From assembly GCA_007119965.1 (NCBI GenBank), contig SKOR01000038.1, positions 1-64,000 on the forward strand: a DNA stretch of 64,000 nucleotides. The letters are read 5' to 3'. Made by a program: the position numbers and the translations under genes. The notes beneath the pieces were generated by a model that had not been told where the DNA came from, made no database searches, and worked only from the letters and a program-made list of their open reading frames with translations. The stretch comes from Syntrophomonadaceae bacterium (GTDB taxonomy: Bacteria > Bacillota > Dethiobacteria > DTU022). Shown in pieces: positions 26,836 through 36,779 of the stretch. Each line of letters begins with the position of its first letter. Position 1 is the first letter of the stretch.

Positions 26836-27275
26836 TATTTATTTTCAATTACCGTAATTTTATCCAGGCGGCGGCTGTGCCTGCCCCCTGCAAAAAGGGT
26901 GTTCAGAAACGCTTCTACTATATCTATAGCGAGGCCTGGTCCGGTTACCCGTGAGCCCATGGCCAGGATATTGGCGTCATTATGTTCCCGGGAGCAATGT
27001 GCAGAATAAGTCTCGCCGCAGAGGGCGGCACGAATCCCCTTATGCTTGTTGGCAGCTATAGACATGCCAATTCCCGTTCCGCAGATCAGGATGCCAAAAT
27101 CGCATTCACCGGAACGCACAGCGTCGGCAACCGGGGCGGCAATATCGGGGTAATCTACGCTGTCCTCAGATAATACGCCGAAGTCCCTGTACGGCCTTTC
27201 AGCTGCCCGTAAGTGCCCGATCACACTTTCTTTAAGCAGAAAACCGGCATGGTCACTTCCCACGGCTATTTTCAT
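26835..27275 (-). CDS. rpiB: Ribose-5-phosphate isomerase B
   Basis: RpiB (146 residues) interconverts ribulose 5-phosphate and ribose 5-phosphate. The start VGSDHAGFLLK, the catalytic-Cys block CGTGIGMSIAANK and the SREHNDAN segment are characteristic. Its first codons overlap the end of the phosphatase gene by 23 bases and its stop overlaps the glyA ATG, so the genes are tightly coupled. Gene order sua5-ywlE-rpiB-glyA-upp resembles the Bacillus ywl region. Confidence 0.96.
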   Translation of the reverse strand: MKIAVGSDHAGFLLKESVIGHLRAAERPYRDFGVLSEDSVDYPDIAAPVADAVRSGECDFGILICGTGIGMSIAANKHKGIRAALCGETYSAHCSREHNDANILAMGSRVTGPGLAIDIVEAFLNTLFAGGRHSRRLDKITVIENK

Positions 27276-27744
27276 CCTGCGAACCCTCCTTCAGCTTCAG
27301 GGTAACCTTCTTTACACAGGCCCGGATATCCTCTAACACCTGATGGTATTTTTCCGGTCCGTAGCCGGCCGGGTCTTGCAAGTCACAGCCATCCTGGTCC
27401 AGACCGGCAAATTCCCTGAGCAGAAATGTTTTATTCGCTGCCCGCGGGAAGCGGGCCAGCAACTCACGCCTGTGGTCTGCAGTCATCACCAGGATCATAT
27501 CCGAGTCATCGATCAGGTCATAGTCAAGTACCCGCGAATGGTGTTTGTTAAGGCCGGGGTAGTCGCTGCCAAAGAATTTTCTGACCGGCTCAGAAGCTTT
27601 TGCACCCGCCATGGCAGATAAGCCGGCGGATGAAACTTCGACGTCAAAAGGCAGGCTGGTCGTAACCAGCTCTTTTTTTAATAGAGCTTCGGCCAGCGGA
27701 CTGCGGCAGGTATTCCCTGTGCAAACGAAAAGTATTTTTAACAT
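27253..27744 (-). CDS. Low-molecular-weight protein phosphatase, YwlE type
   Basis: LMW-PTP fold, 163 residues. The P-loop is Cys8-TGNTC-Arg14, and Thr12 corresponds to YwlE Thr11, the residue that gives arginine-phosphatase specificity over tyrosine phosphate. The general-acid region is DPAGYG. It is probably a protein-arginine phosphatase, but no McsB kinase is in the window to confirm. GGAGG plus ATG. It sits between sua5 and rpiB as in Bacillus. Confidence 0.88.
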   Translation of the reverse strand: MLKILFVCTGNTCRSPLAEALLKKELVTTSLPFDVEVSSAGLSAMAGAKASEPVRKFFGSDYPGLNKHHSRVLDYDLIDDSDMILVMTADHRRELLARFPRAANKTFLLREFAGLDQDGCDLQDPAGYGPEKYHQVLEDIRACVKKVTLKLKEGSQDENSRGK

Positions 27745-27764
27745 TACTAACCTCCATTATAAAC

Positions 27765-28787
27765 TTAGACCCTTATCACGCGCGAGGCTGCTTTCCTGAG
27801 ACGGTTCATTACCGCCAGGCCGAGGCCTTCGGTTTCAATTTCTTCAGCCAGGATCACACCAGCCCCCTCTTCATCGAGGCGGCGCAGAAGGCGATAAAGG
27901 TGTGCGGCAAACTGTTCGGGATCAACTTCCCACTTTAAACTTCCCTGGGAAGAAAGGTTCAACAAACCTACTGTAAATCCCTTTCTTTGGTACCTGTAAA
28001 CCAGGAAATTAACTAACTGCTTCCGCCTCCCGACAGGGCCGACCACCAGGATTAGGGGCGCTGAAGGCGAATAGTGGCGGTATTTCATGCCCGGAGACGC
28101 CGGCAAATCAAGGCCGCCTCCCGGCCCTGCCAGGGATACCGGGCAGCCTAAAGCTGCTTCCAAATCTTCACGGGACAGACCCCCGGGTCGAAGGATACAC
28201 GGTTGGGAACCGGTTAAATCAAGGACTGTTGACTCAACCCCGATCACACAGACAGAGCTTCTGATCACCGCATCAATGCGACCGGAGAGATCTTCTAAGA
28301 CATGCCTGTAGCTTGTCGGGCTGGGCCTTCCCGATCTGTTTGCGCTCGGGGCAGCTATCGGCCCCCCTGAAAAACTGATCAGGTCAAGAGCAACCTGGTG
28401 ATCAGGCATCCGGACAGCAACTGTCGAAAGACCGGCACTGACCACGGGGGGAATATTTTCAGACCTCTGCAGGACCAGGCTTAACGGGCCGGGCCAAAAT
28501 TTATCGATAAGCTCTCCCGCAACATCAGGTATACTGCGGGCCACATCTGCCAGTTGATTCTTTTTGGAAATATGGACAATCAGGGGGTTATCGGGAGGAC
28601 GACCTTTTGCAGTAAATATTTTCTTAACCGCATCAGCATCTGCGGCTGAAGCACCCAGGCCGTAAACTGTTTCTGTCGGGAAAGCGACCAAACCACCCTG
28701 CCTTATGATCTTTGCAGCCTTGTAAACAGAACTTCTGCTATCATCCAGCAGCAGTGTCCGTTTAACCGGGATCATTGTACGGTCCAT
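27765..28787 (-). CDS. L-threonylcarbamoyladenylate synthase (Sua5 type)
   Basis: Makes threonylcarbamoyl-AMP, the first step of t6A modification of ANN-decoding tRNAs. The 340-residue protein has the YrdC-like catalytic domain (KAAKIIRQGGLVAFPTETVYGLG, KGRPPDNPLIVHI, about 20-220) and the C-terminal Sua5 domain (about 250-340) that distinguishes it from short YrdC. Start ATG at 28787 follows GAGGAAAG. Family name Sua5/YwlC. Confidence 0.95.
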   Translation of the reverse strand: MDRTMIPVKRTLLLDDSRSSVYKAAKIIRQGGLVAFPTETVYGLGASAADADAVKKIFTAKGRPPDNPLIVHISKKNQLADVARSIPDVAGELIDKFWPGPLSLVLQRSENIPPVVSAGLSTVAVRMPDHQVALDLISFSGGPIAAPSANRSGRPSPTSYRHVLEDLSGRIDAVIRSSVCVIGVESTVLDLTGSQPCILRPGGLSREDLEAALGCPVSLAGPGGGLDLPASPGMKYRHYSPSAPLILVVGPVGRRKQLVNFLVYRYQRKGFTVGLLNLSSQGSLKWEVDPEQFAAHLYRLLRRLDEEGAGVILAEEIETEGLGLAVMNRLRKAASRVIRV

Positions 28788-28819
28788 GAACCTTTCCTCT
28801 TCTTTCCGGTGGAAATATT

Positions 28820-30433
28820 TTAAGATCCTGGCTTATCTTCGAGGACTAACTCGGCGATGTTTTTGGCATGATCGGCAACCCGCTCAAGGTTGCTCAGCAG
28901 ATCCAGGTAAATAACGCCGGCTGAAGGGTAACATTTCTTTGTATTAATACGCTCAATATGCTCATTTCGAAGCGCTTTTTCCCGGGCATCTATCTCATCG
29001 TCCTGAAGGGCTACCCGTTCGGCCAGTTCAGGGTCATCAGTCTCGAAGGCAATAATTGCTTCCTCCAACATTAATTTTATCTTGCCGTAAAATTCGCAGA
29101 TTTCATCCAGCGCTGTATTGGAAAAAGGCAAACGCTCCTCGGTTTTCATTTCACCCAGCTGCATGATGTTCTCAGCATGATCGCCAATCCGTTCCAGGTC
29201 ATTTGCCGATGACATCAGGTTGCCGATTAGCTTAGTCTGCTGCTGGGACATGGAGTGCTGTGAAAGATCGGAGAGGTAGACATTAATTTCTTTTTCGAGC
29301 CCGTCAACCAGTTCTTCCATCTGAACGATATGTTTAACTTTTTTCAGATCATTCTTTAAAAACACATCCATTGATTCGTCAAGCATTTCCCGGGCAATAC
29401 CGGCCATGCGCAAAAGCTCCTGCTTGGCGCCTCCGAGCGCCACTGCAGGAGTTTTCAGGATTCGTTTATCAAGGTATTTAGGACCGAAATCCATCTTTTC
29501 ATCTTCACCTGGCACAATATAGACTATGAGACGGGTAAAGTATTTCAGGAATATGATAAAAACAAGAGTGTTTAGAAGGTTAAAGGCGGTGTGCGTGTTA
29601 GCTACCTGCCGCGGGACAGTAGAGGCCGTCTGCAAAATCAGGTCGGTAAAAGGGCCCAGGATCGCAAGAGCTATGATTACTCCTAGAACATTGAACAGCA
29701 CGTGGGCATAAGCAGCCCTGCGGGCAGCCACGTTTGCGCCTATACTGGCCAGGATGGCAGTGATGCTGGTCCCGATGTTCGTTCCCAGGATCAGGGGCAC
29801 AGCAGCATCAAAAGGAATCAAATCCTGCAGGGTCATAGCAATAATAACGCCGGTTGCCGCACTGCTGCTTTGAATAAGCGCTGTAAATACTGCACCGGCG
29901 AGAATGCCCAGAATGGGGTAGGCGCTGAACTGCACCAGCATATTATGGAAAGCGTCAAATTCCCTTAGCGGCATCATACCGCTAGACATTGTTGTCATGC
30001 CGAGAAAAAGCAAACCGAAACCGAGCACTGTCTGCCCGATGTAGCGGTGAAAGCGACGGCGTCCAAAAAAGTTTAACAGGGAACCGATACCGATAGCGGG
30101 ATAAGCAATAACCCCGATATCAAAAGAAATGATCTGTGCTGTAACTGTTGTCCCGATATTGGCCCCGATAATTACACTGACGGCCTGGGAAAGATTCATT
30201 AACCCGGCGTTAGCGAAGCCAACTACCATTACCGAGGCAGTACTGCTGCTCTGGACCAGAATAGTAACCAATACTCCGGTTAGCACACCCAGGACCGGCT
30301 TGTTAGTCAACACTTCAAGTATTCGGCGAAAACTATCGCCTGCCGCTTTTTGCATGCCGGAGGCCATAATTTGAATGCCGAACAAAAAAAGACCCAGGCC
30401 GCCGAGAGCGCTAAAGGCTATATCCCAGAACAA
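28820..30433 (-). CDS. Na/Pi cotransporter with PhoU-like C-terminal domain
   Basis: Membrane transporter of the NptA/PNaS family, 537 residues. About eight membrane helices occupy 1-310, with the duplicated QSSS motifs (VQSSSTASV and IQSSSAATG) that mark the phosphate and Na+ site, followed by a cytoplasmic helical PhoU-like domain (about 340-530). It probably imports or exports phosphate with Na+. TTG start behind GGAGGG. It has a strong promoter and is transcribed ahead of sua5. Confidence 0.92.
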   Translation of the reverse strand: MFWDIAFSALGGLGLFLFGIQIMASGMQKAAGDSFRRILEVLTNKPVLGVLTGVLVTILVQSSSTASVMVVGFANAGLMNLSQAVSVIIGANIGTTVTAQIISFDIGVIAYPAIGIGSLLNFFGRRRFHRYIGQTVLGFGLLFLGMTTMSSGMMPLREFDAFHNMLVQFSAYPILGILAGAVFTALIQSSSAATGVIIAMTLQDLIPFDAAVPLILGTNIGTSITAILASIGANVAARRAAYAHVLFNVLGVIIALAILGPFTDLILQTASTVPRQVANTHTAFNLLNTLVFIIFLKYFTRLIVYIVPGEDEKMDFGPKYLDKRILKTPAVALGGAKQELLRMAGIAREMLDESMDVFLKNDLKKVKHIVQMEELVDGLEKEINVYLSDLSQHSMSQQQTKLIGNLMSSANDLERIGDHAENIMQLGEMKTEERLPFSNTALDEICEFYGKIKLMLEEAIIAFETDDPELAERVALQDDEIDAREKALRNEHIERINTKKCYPSAGVIYLDLLSNLERVADHAKNIAELVLEDKPGS

Positions 30434-30488
30434 TAAGTTGACCCTCCATAAAAAGGGTTATTTTCAGAGCACTGTCCTTACTTAACAC

Positions 30489-30517
30489 ATTATAAGGTAT
30501 CGCATCGTTATTTTCAA
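30489..30517 (-). promoter_or_regulatory. Promoter of the Na/Pi cotransporter gene
   Basis: TTGAAA (30512-30517) lies 17 bases from a perfect TATAAT (30489-30494) on the minus strand, about 55 bases before the start codon. Confidence 0.75.
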
Positions 30518-30628
30518 TTTTTATTCTCTAATTTTTTAAAAATCAGGCCCTGCCGCCGGTACGATCCGGCAGAAATCTACTTACAGACACACTGAACAGC
30601 TTATACTGCCCTGCCTGCAATCATGTTA

Positions 30629-30637
30629 TGCTATAAT
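30629..30637 (+). promoter_or_regulatory. Extended -10 promoter of nikR
   Basis: TGCTATAAT is a perfect extended -10 element 26 bases ahead of the nikR ATG; no convincing -35 box is present. Confidence 0.5.
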
Positions 30638-30662
30638 AATTTTAGCTAAACGGAGGTGAATC

Positions 30663-31085
30663 ATGGTGACAGATTTAATTCGTTTCGGCATTTCAATGGA
30701 AAAAGACCTTTTGGGAAGGCTTGATCATGAAATTGTCAAGCGCGGCTACCCTAACCGCTCAGAAGCGATCAGGGATTTAATACGCAATCAACTCGTTGAA
30801 CTGGACTGGTCTCAGGATGACGAAGAAGTTGCCGGAACCATTACAATTATCTATAACCACCATGTCAGGGGCCTGAGCGATCTGCTGCTGGAACTGCAGC
30901 ACGACCATCACGATATGATCATTTCGGTGATGCATGTGCACCTGGAGCATGACCACTGCCTGGAAGTTATGGTCATAAAAGGCAAAGCCTCTGAGGCAAA
31001 AGAGCTGTCAGGCCGGCTGATTGGGGTCAAAGGGGTCAAGCATGGCAAGCTGACTATTACTTCAACCGGGAAAAGACTGAATTAG
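30663..31085 (+). CDS. nikR: Nickel-responsive transcriptional regulator NikR
   Basis: Ribbon-helix-helix repressor of nickel uptake and other nickel genes, 140 residues. The N-terminal RHH segment (RFGISMEKDLLGRLD, YPNRSEAIRDLIR) is followed by an ACT-like domain whose His80, His91, His93 and Cys99 reproduce the spacing of the high-affinity Ni site of E. coli NikR. AAACGGAGG ribosome site. One of two plus-strand genes; alone in its transcript and not beside a nickel transporter. With the CooC-like ATPase it indicates nickel-enzyme use. Confidence 0.95.
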   Translation: MVTDLIRFGISMEKDLLGRLDHEIVKRGYPNRSEAIRDLIRNQLVELDWSQDDEEVAGTITIIYNHHVRGLSDLLLELQHDHHDMIISVMHVHLEHDHCLEVMVIKGKASEAKELSGRLIGVKGVKHGKLTITSTGKRLN

Positions 31086-31193
31086 TTTTCAGCGAACGGG
31101 GATGAGCTTTTCGCTTAAACGGGCAGCTGTGTAACAGGCAGCAGCATCAAGCGGGCTTCTCCATCTTTTCAGGCTTTGCCAGCCGCCGGCAGT

Positions 31194-32102
31194 TCACTGC
31201 CGGGTGCTCAGCCCTGCCTGCCGGATTTCCCCCTCAAATACGCGTGGATGCCCGGCCAGGTCGCAATGCCAGGTTATGGTGTTGAAAAGGCCCGTTGTCT
31301 GGACCAGTTCTTCAAGGGGTTCTTTCTGGCCGGCCCCGAACTCGAAAAGTACAAGGCAGGGCTGACTGATATGTTCGGGCAGCTCCCTGAGAATAATCCG
31401 GTAACTGTCGAGCCCGTCTTCGCCCCCACAGAGGGCATCAAATGGTTCATATTCTTTAATCCCCCGCGGAAGCCTCTTCATCTCTTGCCGGCTCACATAC
31501 GGCGGGTTGGAAGCCACAAGGTTAAATTGCGGACGCGGTTCTGCACCCCGCAGAGCTGAAAAGTAATTTCCCTCGAAAAATTTTATTTTTTCAAGAACCC
31601 CGAGACCGACTGCGTTTATACGGGCCTGTTTTAATGCCTCCCCCGAGAGATCCACGGCCCAGACTTCAAGCAGGGGCATCTTCAGGGCCATTGTAACCGC
31701 CAGCACCCCACTTCCCGTCCCGAGATCGACGCCCTTAAGATCTGTGTGGCCTTTTGCAGCCTGCAATTTATACCAAGCCAGGGCCCGATCAATTATCAGC
31801 TCTGTTTCCGGTCGGGGGATCAGGACACTTTTGCTGATTTTGAAGCGGTTACCGTAAAAATGTTTTTCTCCTGTTATATAGGCCAGCGGTTTTTGATTAC
31901 ACCTGTCATGAAGCGCTTCCTCAAAAGTCGCATAAATTTCGGGTTCAAGTTCCTCAGACCTTTTTAAAAATAGCTGCAGGCGGTCGCGTTTCAGCAGATA
32001 GGCCAGCAGCGTTTCCGCCTCTTCCCGCGGTTGGGCAATCCCTGCTTTTTTCAAGCAAAAAGAAGCCCGCTGCAGGGCTTCTTCAATCGTTATAATCGTC
32101 AA
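31194..32102 (-). CDS. prmC: Release factor glutamine methyltransferase
   Basis: PrmC (HemK) methylates the Gln of the GGQ motif in RF1 and RF2. The 302-residue protein has an N-terminal helical domain, the SAM motif GVDLGTGSGVLAVTMAL and the substrate-Gln motif NPPY near residue 200. TTG start at 32102, 6 bases after the prfA stop. The prfA-prmC pair is conserved and makes functional sense because RF1 is the substrate. Confidence 0.96.
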   Translation of the reverse strand: MTIITIEEALQRASFCLKKAGIAQPREEAETLLAYLLKRDRLQLFLKRSEELEPEIYATFEEALHDRCNQKPLAYITGEKHFYGNRFKISKSVLIPRPETELIIDRALAWYKLQAAKGHTDLKGVDLGTGSGVLAVTMALKMPLLEVWAVDLSGEALKQARINAVGLGVLEKIKFFEGNYFSALRGAEPRPQFNLVASNPPYVSRQEMKRLPRGIKEYEPFDALCGGEDGLDSYRIILRELPEHISQPCLVLFEFGAGQKEPLEELVQTTGLFNTITWHCDLAGHPRVFEGEIRQAGLSTRQ

Positions 32103-32108
32103 CGGCTT

Positions 32109-33179
32109 TTATGCTCCCGTTTCTTTTAGTTTTTCTGATCGCTCATTGGCAATTAACTCTTCGACAAGATCATCAAGATCCCCGTTCAGAACCAGATCAA
32201 GCTTATGCAGGGTCAGATTAATACGATGATCGGTAACCCTGTTCTGCGGATAATTGTAGGTCCGGATTCGCTCACTGCGATCCCCGCTGCCGACCATGGT
32301 CTTACGTGTTTCGGCTAACTCGGCGGTTTGTTCCGAGATATATTTATCAAGAAGCCTGCTGCGCAGGATCCGCAGGGCTTTTTCTTTGTTTTGAAGCTGT
32401 GACTTTTCATCCTGGCAGCTGACGACAACCCCTGAGGGCAAATGGGTAATCCTTACAGCGGACTGCGTGGTATTGACGCTCTGCCCCCCCGGGCCGGTTG
32501 CGCAGAATGTGTCTACCCTCAGATCCTGAGGGTTAATGTCCACTTCTACATCTTCAACCTCGGGCAGGACCGCTACCGTAGCGGCAGAGGTGTGAATACG
32601 TCCGCCTGATTCGGTAGACGGTATACGCTGAACCCGGTGAACCCCGCTTTCAAATTTCAGGTAACTATAAGCGCCTTTTCCCTCCACCCCGAGGATAACC
32701 TCTTTGTAGCCGCCAATATTGGTAGGATGGGAATCAACAATTTCCACTTTATAGTTCTTGTTCTCCGCGAACCGGGCGTACATTTTTAACAGGTCGGCAG
32801 CAAACAGTGCCGCTTCATCACCGCCGGTTCCGGCCCTTATTTCGATAAAAACACTCTTGTCATCATAAGGATCCCTGGGCAGGAGAAGCTCCTTTAGCTC
32901 AGCATCTAATTTATCTTTTTCTGCCGCCAGCGAATCAACTTCTGAGCGCAGGTAGTTGGACATCTCATCTTCTGAACTGTCAGCAAGCATCTCTTCAGCT
33001 TCCTGAATTTCGCGTTCAATCTCAGTTAAACGGCGGTAAAGTTCAACTATCGGCGATATTGCCGCCATCTCTCGCGACATGTTCAGCCATTCTTCGCGCT
33101 TATCCATTACGTTTGGATCGCTGAGCAGTTGCTCAAGCTCACTATAACGCTGTTCAATAGCTTCCAATTTTTCATGCAT
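32109..33179 (-). CDS. prfA: Peptide chain release factor 1
   Basis: RF1 (356 residues) terminates translation at UAA and UAG. The PxT stop-recognition motif is Pro187-Ser-Thr189 and the catalytic GGQ is at 231-233 in [11 protein letters not shown]. It lies between rpmE and prmC on one strand, with a terminator after rpmE, so it may have its own promoter in the 60 bases upstream. Confidence 0.97.
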   Translation of the reverse strand: MHEKLEAIEQRYSELEQLLSDPNVMDKREEWLNMSREMAAISPIVELYRRLTEIEREIQEAEEMLADSSEDEMSNYLRSEVDSLAAEKDKLDAELKELLLPRDPYDDKSVFIEIRAGTGGDEAALFAADLLKMYARFAENKNYKVEIVDSHPTNIGGYKEVILGVEGKGAYSYLKFESGVHRVQRIPSTESGGRIHTSAATVAVLPEVEDVEVDINPQDLRVDTFCATGPGGQSVNTTQSAVRITHLPSGVVVSCQDEKSQLQNKEKALRILRSRLLDKYISEQTAELAETRKTMVGSGDRSERIRTYNYPQNRVTDHRINLTLHKLDLVLNGDLDDLVEELIANERSEKLKETGA

Positions 33180-33240
33180 TTAGGGTCACCTCAAAAAAAA
33201 ACCACTTTCACAGACAAAATTTAATTATTCCTGTCGGACG

Positions 33241-33271
33241 AAAAAGGAGCAGAGCACTTATGCCCTGCTCC
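33241..33271 (-). terminator. Terminator of rpmE
   Basis: GGAGCAGG...CTGCTCC pairs on the minus strand and is followed by TTTTT, 6 bases beyond the rpmE stop. Confidence 0.85.
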
Positions 33272-33276
33272 CTGGC

Positions 33277-33474
33277 TTACATTCCGTATTTGCGCTTAAA
33301 GCGCTCAACACGTCCTCCGGTATCAACAAACTTCTGTTTTCCGGTAAAAAAGGGATGGCACTTCGAACATATTTCCACTTTCAGGGTTTCATTGGTGGAA
33401 CCTGTTTCAAAAGTTTCGCCGCACGCACAACTGACTATGGTACGGTGATATTTTGGATGCAGATCAGTTTTCAT
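33277..33474 (-). CDS. rpmE: 50S ribosomal protein L31 (zinc type)
   Basis: L31 of 65 residues with the start [10 protein letters not shown] and the zinc ligands CxC (VSCACG) and CxxC (ICSKCHPF). This cysteine-containing type needs zinc and is usually replaced by a Cys-free paralogue under zinc limitation. The ATG at 33474 is 9 bases from AAGGAGG; a TTG three codons earlier is less likely. It is flanked by rho upstream and prfA downstream. Confidence 0.96.
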   Translation of the reverse strand: MKTDLHPKYHRTIVSCACGETFETGSTNETLKVEICSKCHPFFTGKQKFVDTGGRVERFKRKYGM

Positions 33475-33574
33475 TCGTTTCAACCTCCTTCTTCACTCCT
33501 AATAACAAATAATAACATATTGTCTTACATTCTGCAACAGCACAGCGCCGTGATTCAAGCGGCGGCGGAATAAA

Positions 33575-34825
33575 TTACATGGTATGCATGTTGCTTAAAA
33601 ATTCTTCGTTTGACTTTGTTTTTCTGAGCCTGTCCATCAGAGCTTCAAGAAATTCGACACTGGTGCTGCTGCCCATTGCTTTTCTGAGCGCCCACATCAG
33701 CTCTATTTTGCGTTCATCAAGCAAAAGCTCTTCACGGCGGGTTCCGGACCTGGAAATATCCATGGCAGGGAAAATCCTGCGCTCGGCGATGCGCCGATCA
33801 AGGTGCAGCTCCATGTTGCCTGTGCCTTTGAATTCTTCATAAACCACGTCGTCCATTCGGCTGCCCGTATCAACAATCGCAGTTGCCAGCACAGTAAGAC
33901 TGCCTCCACCGTCAATATTTCGCGCCGCTCCGAAGAAACGTTTCGGTTTGTAAAAAGCGCCCGGGTCAATACCGCCGGAAAGAGTTCTGCCGCTGGGCGG
34001 TATAACCAGGTTATATGCCCTGGTCAACCTGGTTATGCTGTCAAGCAGAACCGCCACATCACGCCCCTGCTCAACAAGACGTTGTGACCTTTCAAGGACC
34101 AATTCGGCAATATGGATGTGGTTTTCGGGCTTCTGATCAAAGGTTGAACTAACCACATCGGCATTGACACTACGCTCCATATCGGTAACCTCTTCAGGCC
34201 TTTCATCAATAAGCAGTATAATCAGCTCGATTTCAGGGTGGTTAACAGATATACTATTTGCCAGCTGTTTAAGCAGCATAGTTTTCCCTGCTTTTGGCGG
34301 CGATACAACCAGGCCTCTCTGTCCCTTGCCGACGGGTACTAACAGGTCAATAATCCTGGTGGAAAGTATGTTCTGTTTAGTTTCCATTCGAATAACATCT
34401 TCGGGATGGATCGGGACCAGGTTTCGGAAATTTTTACGGTTGGCCAGGCGATCCGGTTCTTCTCCGTTAATTTGCTCAACCTGTAATAAGGCGTAGTACC
34501 TTTCATTGTCCTTGGGAGGACGAATGCGGCCTGTGATTATATCACCCGTCCGCATGTTGAAGCGTCGGATCTGTGAAGCGGATATATATATATCATCTTC
34601 AGAAAAATAATATTTTTTCCGCCGCAAAAACCCAAAGCCGTCCGACATGATCTCAAGCATCCCTGAGGCGCTGTGCTGTTCGCCATTTTCAGAAAACAGC
34701 CTGGTCAGCGTTTCCACCAACTCTTGCTTGCGCATAGTAGACTGCCCTTTAATTTCATGCTCCTTAGCCAAACGGTGCAAGTCATTCAAAGTCATTGTTT
34801 TTAATTTTTCTGTATCCAAAACCAT
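33575..34825 (-). CDS. rho: Transcription termination factor Rho
   Basis: Hexameric RNA helicase, 416 residues. An N-terminal Rho-N helical domain ([13 protein letters not shown]), the cold-shock-like RNA-binding domain ([14 protein letters not shown]) and the ATPase with Walker [13 protein letters not shown] are all present. ATG at 34825 follows AAAGGTGGTGG and the gene begins 14 bases after the exchanger stop, implying cotranscription. Identification certain. Confidence 0.97.
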   Translation of the reverse strand: MVLDTEKLKTMTLNDLHRLAKEHEIKGQSTMRKQELVETLTRLFSENGEQHSASGMLEIMSDGFGFLRRKKYYFSEDDIYISASQIRRFNMRTGDIITGRIRPPKDNERYYALLQVEQINGEEPDRLANRKNFRNLVPIHPEDVIRMETKQNILSTRIIDLLVPVGKGQRGLVVSPPKAGKTMLLKQLANSISVNHPEIELIILLIDERPEEVTDMERSVNADVVSSTFDQKPENHIHIAELVLERSQRLVEQGRDVAVLLDSITRLTRAYNLVIPPSGRTLSGGIDPGAFYKPKRFFGAARNIDGGGSLTVLATAIVDTGSRMDDVVYEEFKGTGNMELHLDRRIAERRIFPAMDISRSGTRREELLLDERKIELMWALRKAMGSSTSVEFLEALMDRLRKTKSNEEFLSNMHTM

Positions 34826-34838
34826 CCACCACCTTTTG

Positions 34839-35840
34839 TTAATTACCACCGGACCTGAATAGCAGGTAGGCTGCGGTAAAGTAGCCTGCCAGCACCAGTA
34901 ATGTATCAAATCCTATACGGCCAATCTTCTTTTCTGAACGGTAGACCATGCCAAAGATGATCGTTGTAGTGATCAGGATCACTATCAGCGCTGAAGCAAG
35001 GTGACTACCTGAAACGTTATAGAGCAGCGGTTCCGGCAGATAAAACAGATCCGCCAGGAAAACAATAAACAGGTTCATAAAATTCGCCCCGAAAACATTG
35101 GCAACCGCCATATCAAGATAGCCCATCCGCACGGCCGAAAAGGTTGTAACTGTTTCGGGAAGCGATGTGCTGACTGCCAAAAATATTGAACCGACAAATG
35201 TATGGCCCAAACCGGTTTCCAGGGCAATCCGGTCGGATGCATCGGTCACCAGAACCCCTGCTGCAATTATTAACACGGCTGCCAGGGCAAAGTTCAGCAA
35301 TGCGCGTCTCGTAGAAACAGTGACACCGGGAGTATGCATCTCTTCTGCGCCTCCCGGCCGGAAGAGATTTCTGCGTTCATAGCGATATAAAAGCCTGTTA
35401 CCGTAAATGAAAACAACCGCTATGAGGAGGGTTTCCATGCCAACCCAACCAACAGGAACGTAGACAATACCGAGCATTGCAATGGAAGCAAGGCAAATAG
35501 TGGTTATGCTCAGGGAGGCTGTGATAATGTGTCCCTGGTTAAGGCGGGCGGTCATCGGCCCTTTGCCTGAAACAATATCTATCACGGCGAGCAGGGACAG
35601 GTTGAAAAGACAGCTGCCCAGGACATTGCCCAGCGCCAGGTCAGGAGCATCTATAGATACTGCCCTTATTGTTGTTACCAGTTCCGGAAGTGACGTAGCC
35701 AGCGGCAGCATAAGCGCCCCAATCCAGGCCGTGCCAATTCCAGTATTTTCTGCAACGACAGCCGCGTTTTTGGTCAGCTTGGTTCCCGCAAAAATTATGA
35801 GTACCGCACATAGAAGAAACTGTATCCATGGATTGACCAT
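34839..35840 (-). CDS. Sodium/calcium exchanger-family transporter
   Basis: CaCA-family antiporter (333 residues) with two homologous halves of about five membrane helices. The inverted alpha repeats are visible as PLATSLPELVTTI and AVSTSLPETVTTF, each followed by a GN-containing helix (ALGNVLGSCLFN and AVANVFGANFMN). It probably extrudes Ca2+ in exchange for Na+ or H+. ATG at 35840 behind GGGAG; strong promoter upstream. Confidence 0.9.
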   Translation of the reverse strand: MVNPWIQFLLCAVLIIFAGTKLTKNAAVVAENTGIGTAWIGALMLPLATSLPELVTTIRAVSIDAPDLALGNVLGSCLFNLSLLAVIDIVSGKGPMTARLNQGHIITASLSITTICLASIAMLGIVYVPVGWVGMETLLIAVVFIYGNRLLYRYERRNLFRPGGAEEMHTPGVTVSTRRALLNFALAAVLIIAAGVLVTDASDRIALETGLGHTFVGSIFLAVSTSLPETVTTFSAVRMGYLDMAVANVFGANFMNLFIVFLADLFYLPEPLLYNVSGSHLASALIVILITTTIIFGMVYRSEKKIGRIGFDTLLVLAGYFTAAYLLFRSGGN

Positions 35841-35880
35841 TTTGCTCCCGGGGTATGAAACTATTTAGTATTGAAGCAGA

Positions 35881-35911
35881 TTTATAATATTGCGTTAATC
35901 GGCAATGTCAA
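35881..35911 (-). promoter_or_regulatory. Promoter of the exchanger-rho transcript
   Basis: A perfect TTGACA (35906-35911, minus) precedes an AT-rich -10 region (ATTATA or TATAAA depending on spacing of 17 or 19). Confidence 0.6.
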
Positions 35912-36105
35912 CCTTGATTTCCTTTATGAAGGGGGATAGATAAATTATAAAACCAACACGATAAAACTTCAGGATATTAAGCTGCATAAAGGATTAACCG
36001 GTATATTAATATCTTTCGGTATCTTATATTCGCTACAGATAACAATATTCCTGCTAACCGGGTTTAATATTCCCGACTTCCCGGCCGAAAGTCTAATTTC
36101 TTCGC

Positions 36106-36732
36106 TCAACGAAAGTCACGGTTTATAATAAAGGGGTTGCTCCCGGCCTCCGCGCCTATTGTGGTTGCCGGCCCGTGCCCCGGATAAACCACTGTCGCGG
36201 GGTCTAAAACCAGAAGTTTCCGATTAATGCTTTCCATGAGGTCATTGTATGAACCTCCGGGCAAATCAGTCCTCCCGACCGATCCGGCAAAAAGGGTGTC
36301 TCCGCAAAATACTGCAGAATCGGTCATGAGACATATTCCGCCTTTCGTATGGCCGGGCGTTTCAATAACTCCCAGGGTACAGCTCCCAAAGTTAACCCGA
36401 TCGCCTTCCCCGATAAACTTGTCCGGGTGAGGCTGTTTGCGCAGAACCAGTTTCAAACCAAAACCGGGGTTTTTATAAAGTTCTAAATCTTTTGCATTAA
36501 GCAAAACCGGGGCTCCAAATTCTTCTCGAAGCTTTCCATTTGCACCTATATGATCAATGTGTCCATGGGTATTAATGATACAGTTTATCCTTAATTGTAG
36601 AGTTTTAATAGTATCGGCAATTTTTTTGCCTTCTGCGCCAGGATCAATTACGACAGCTTCATTCGTCTCGGGACAGGAAACAAGGTAACTATTTGTGGCA
36701 AACATACTTACCGTGATTGCCTTAACTCTCAC
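36106..36732 (-). CDS. MBL-fold hydrolase, glyoxalase II-like
   Basis: A 208-residue metallo-beta-lactamase-fold protein with the metal motif THGHIDHIG near 55, ETPGHTKGG, CGDTLFAGSVGRTD and YPGHGPATT. These are the glyoxalase II/YqgX-type ligands, so a thioester or similar hydrolase is likely, with substrate unknown. GTG start behind AGGAA. It follows the metalloenzyme gene by 47 bases. It is shorter than and different from WalJ, so it should not be taken as the usual wal-operon MBL protein. Confidence 0.88.
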   Translation of the reverse strand: MRVKAITVSMFATNSYLVSCPETNEAVVIDPGAEGKKIADTIKTLQLRINCIINTHGHIDHIGANGKLREEFGAPVLLNAKDLELYKNPGFGLKLVLRKQPHPDKFIGEGDRVNFGSCTLGVIETPGHTKGGICLMTDSAVFCGDTLFAGSVGRTDLPGGSYNDLMESINRKLLVLDPATVVYPGHGPATTIGAEAGSNPFIINRDFR

Positions 36733-36779
36733 GAGGCACTTCCTTTCACTTAAACCGACCGCTGGGATTTATTCAGGTA

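Noticed and set aside
31186..31203. Terminator hairpin between nikR and prmC
   Set aside because: CCGGCAG/CTGCCGG is palindromic but overlaps the prmC stop and has no T run on either side.
36106..36732. WalJ (YycJ) of the wal operon
   Set aside because: Shorter and with glyoxalase II-like motifs, and separated from the wal genes by three other genes.
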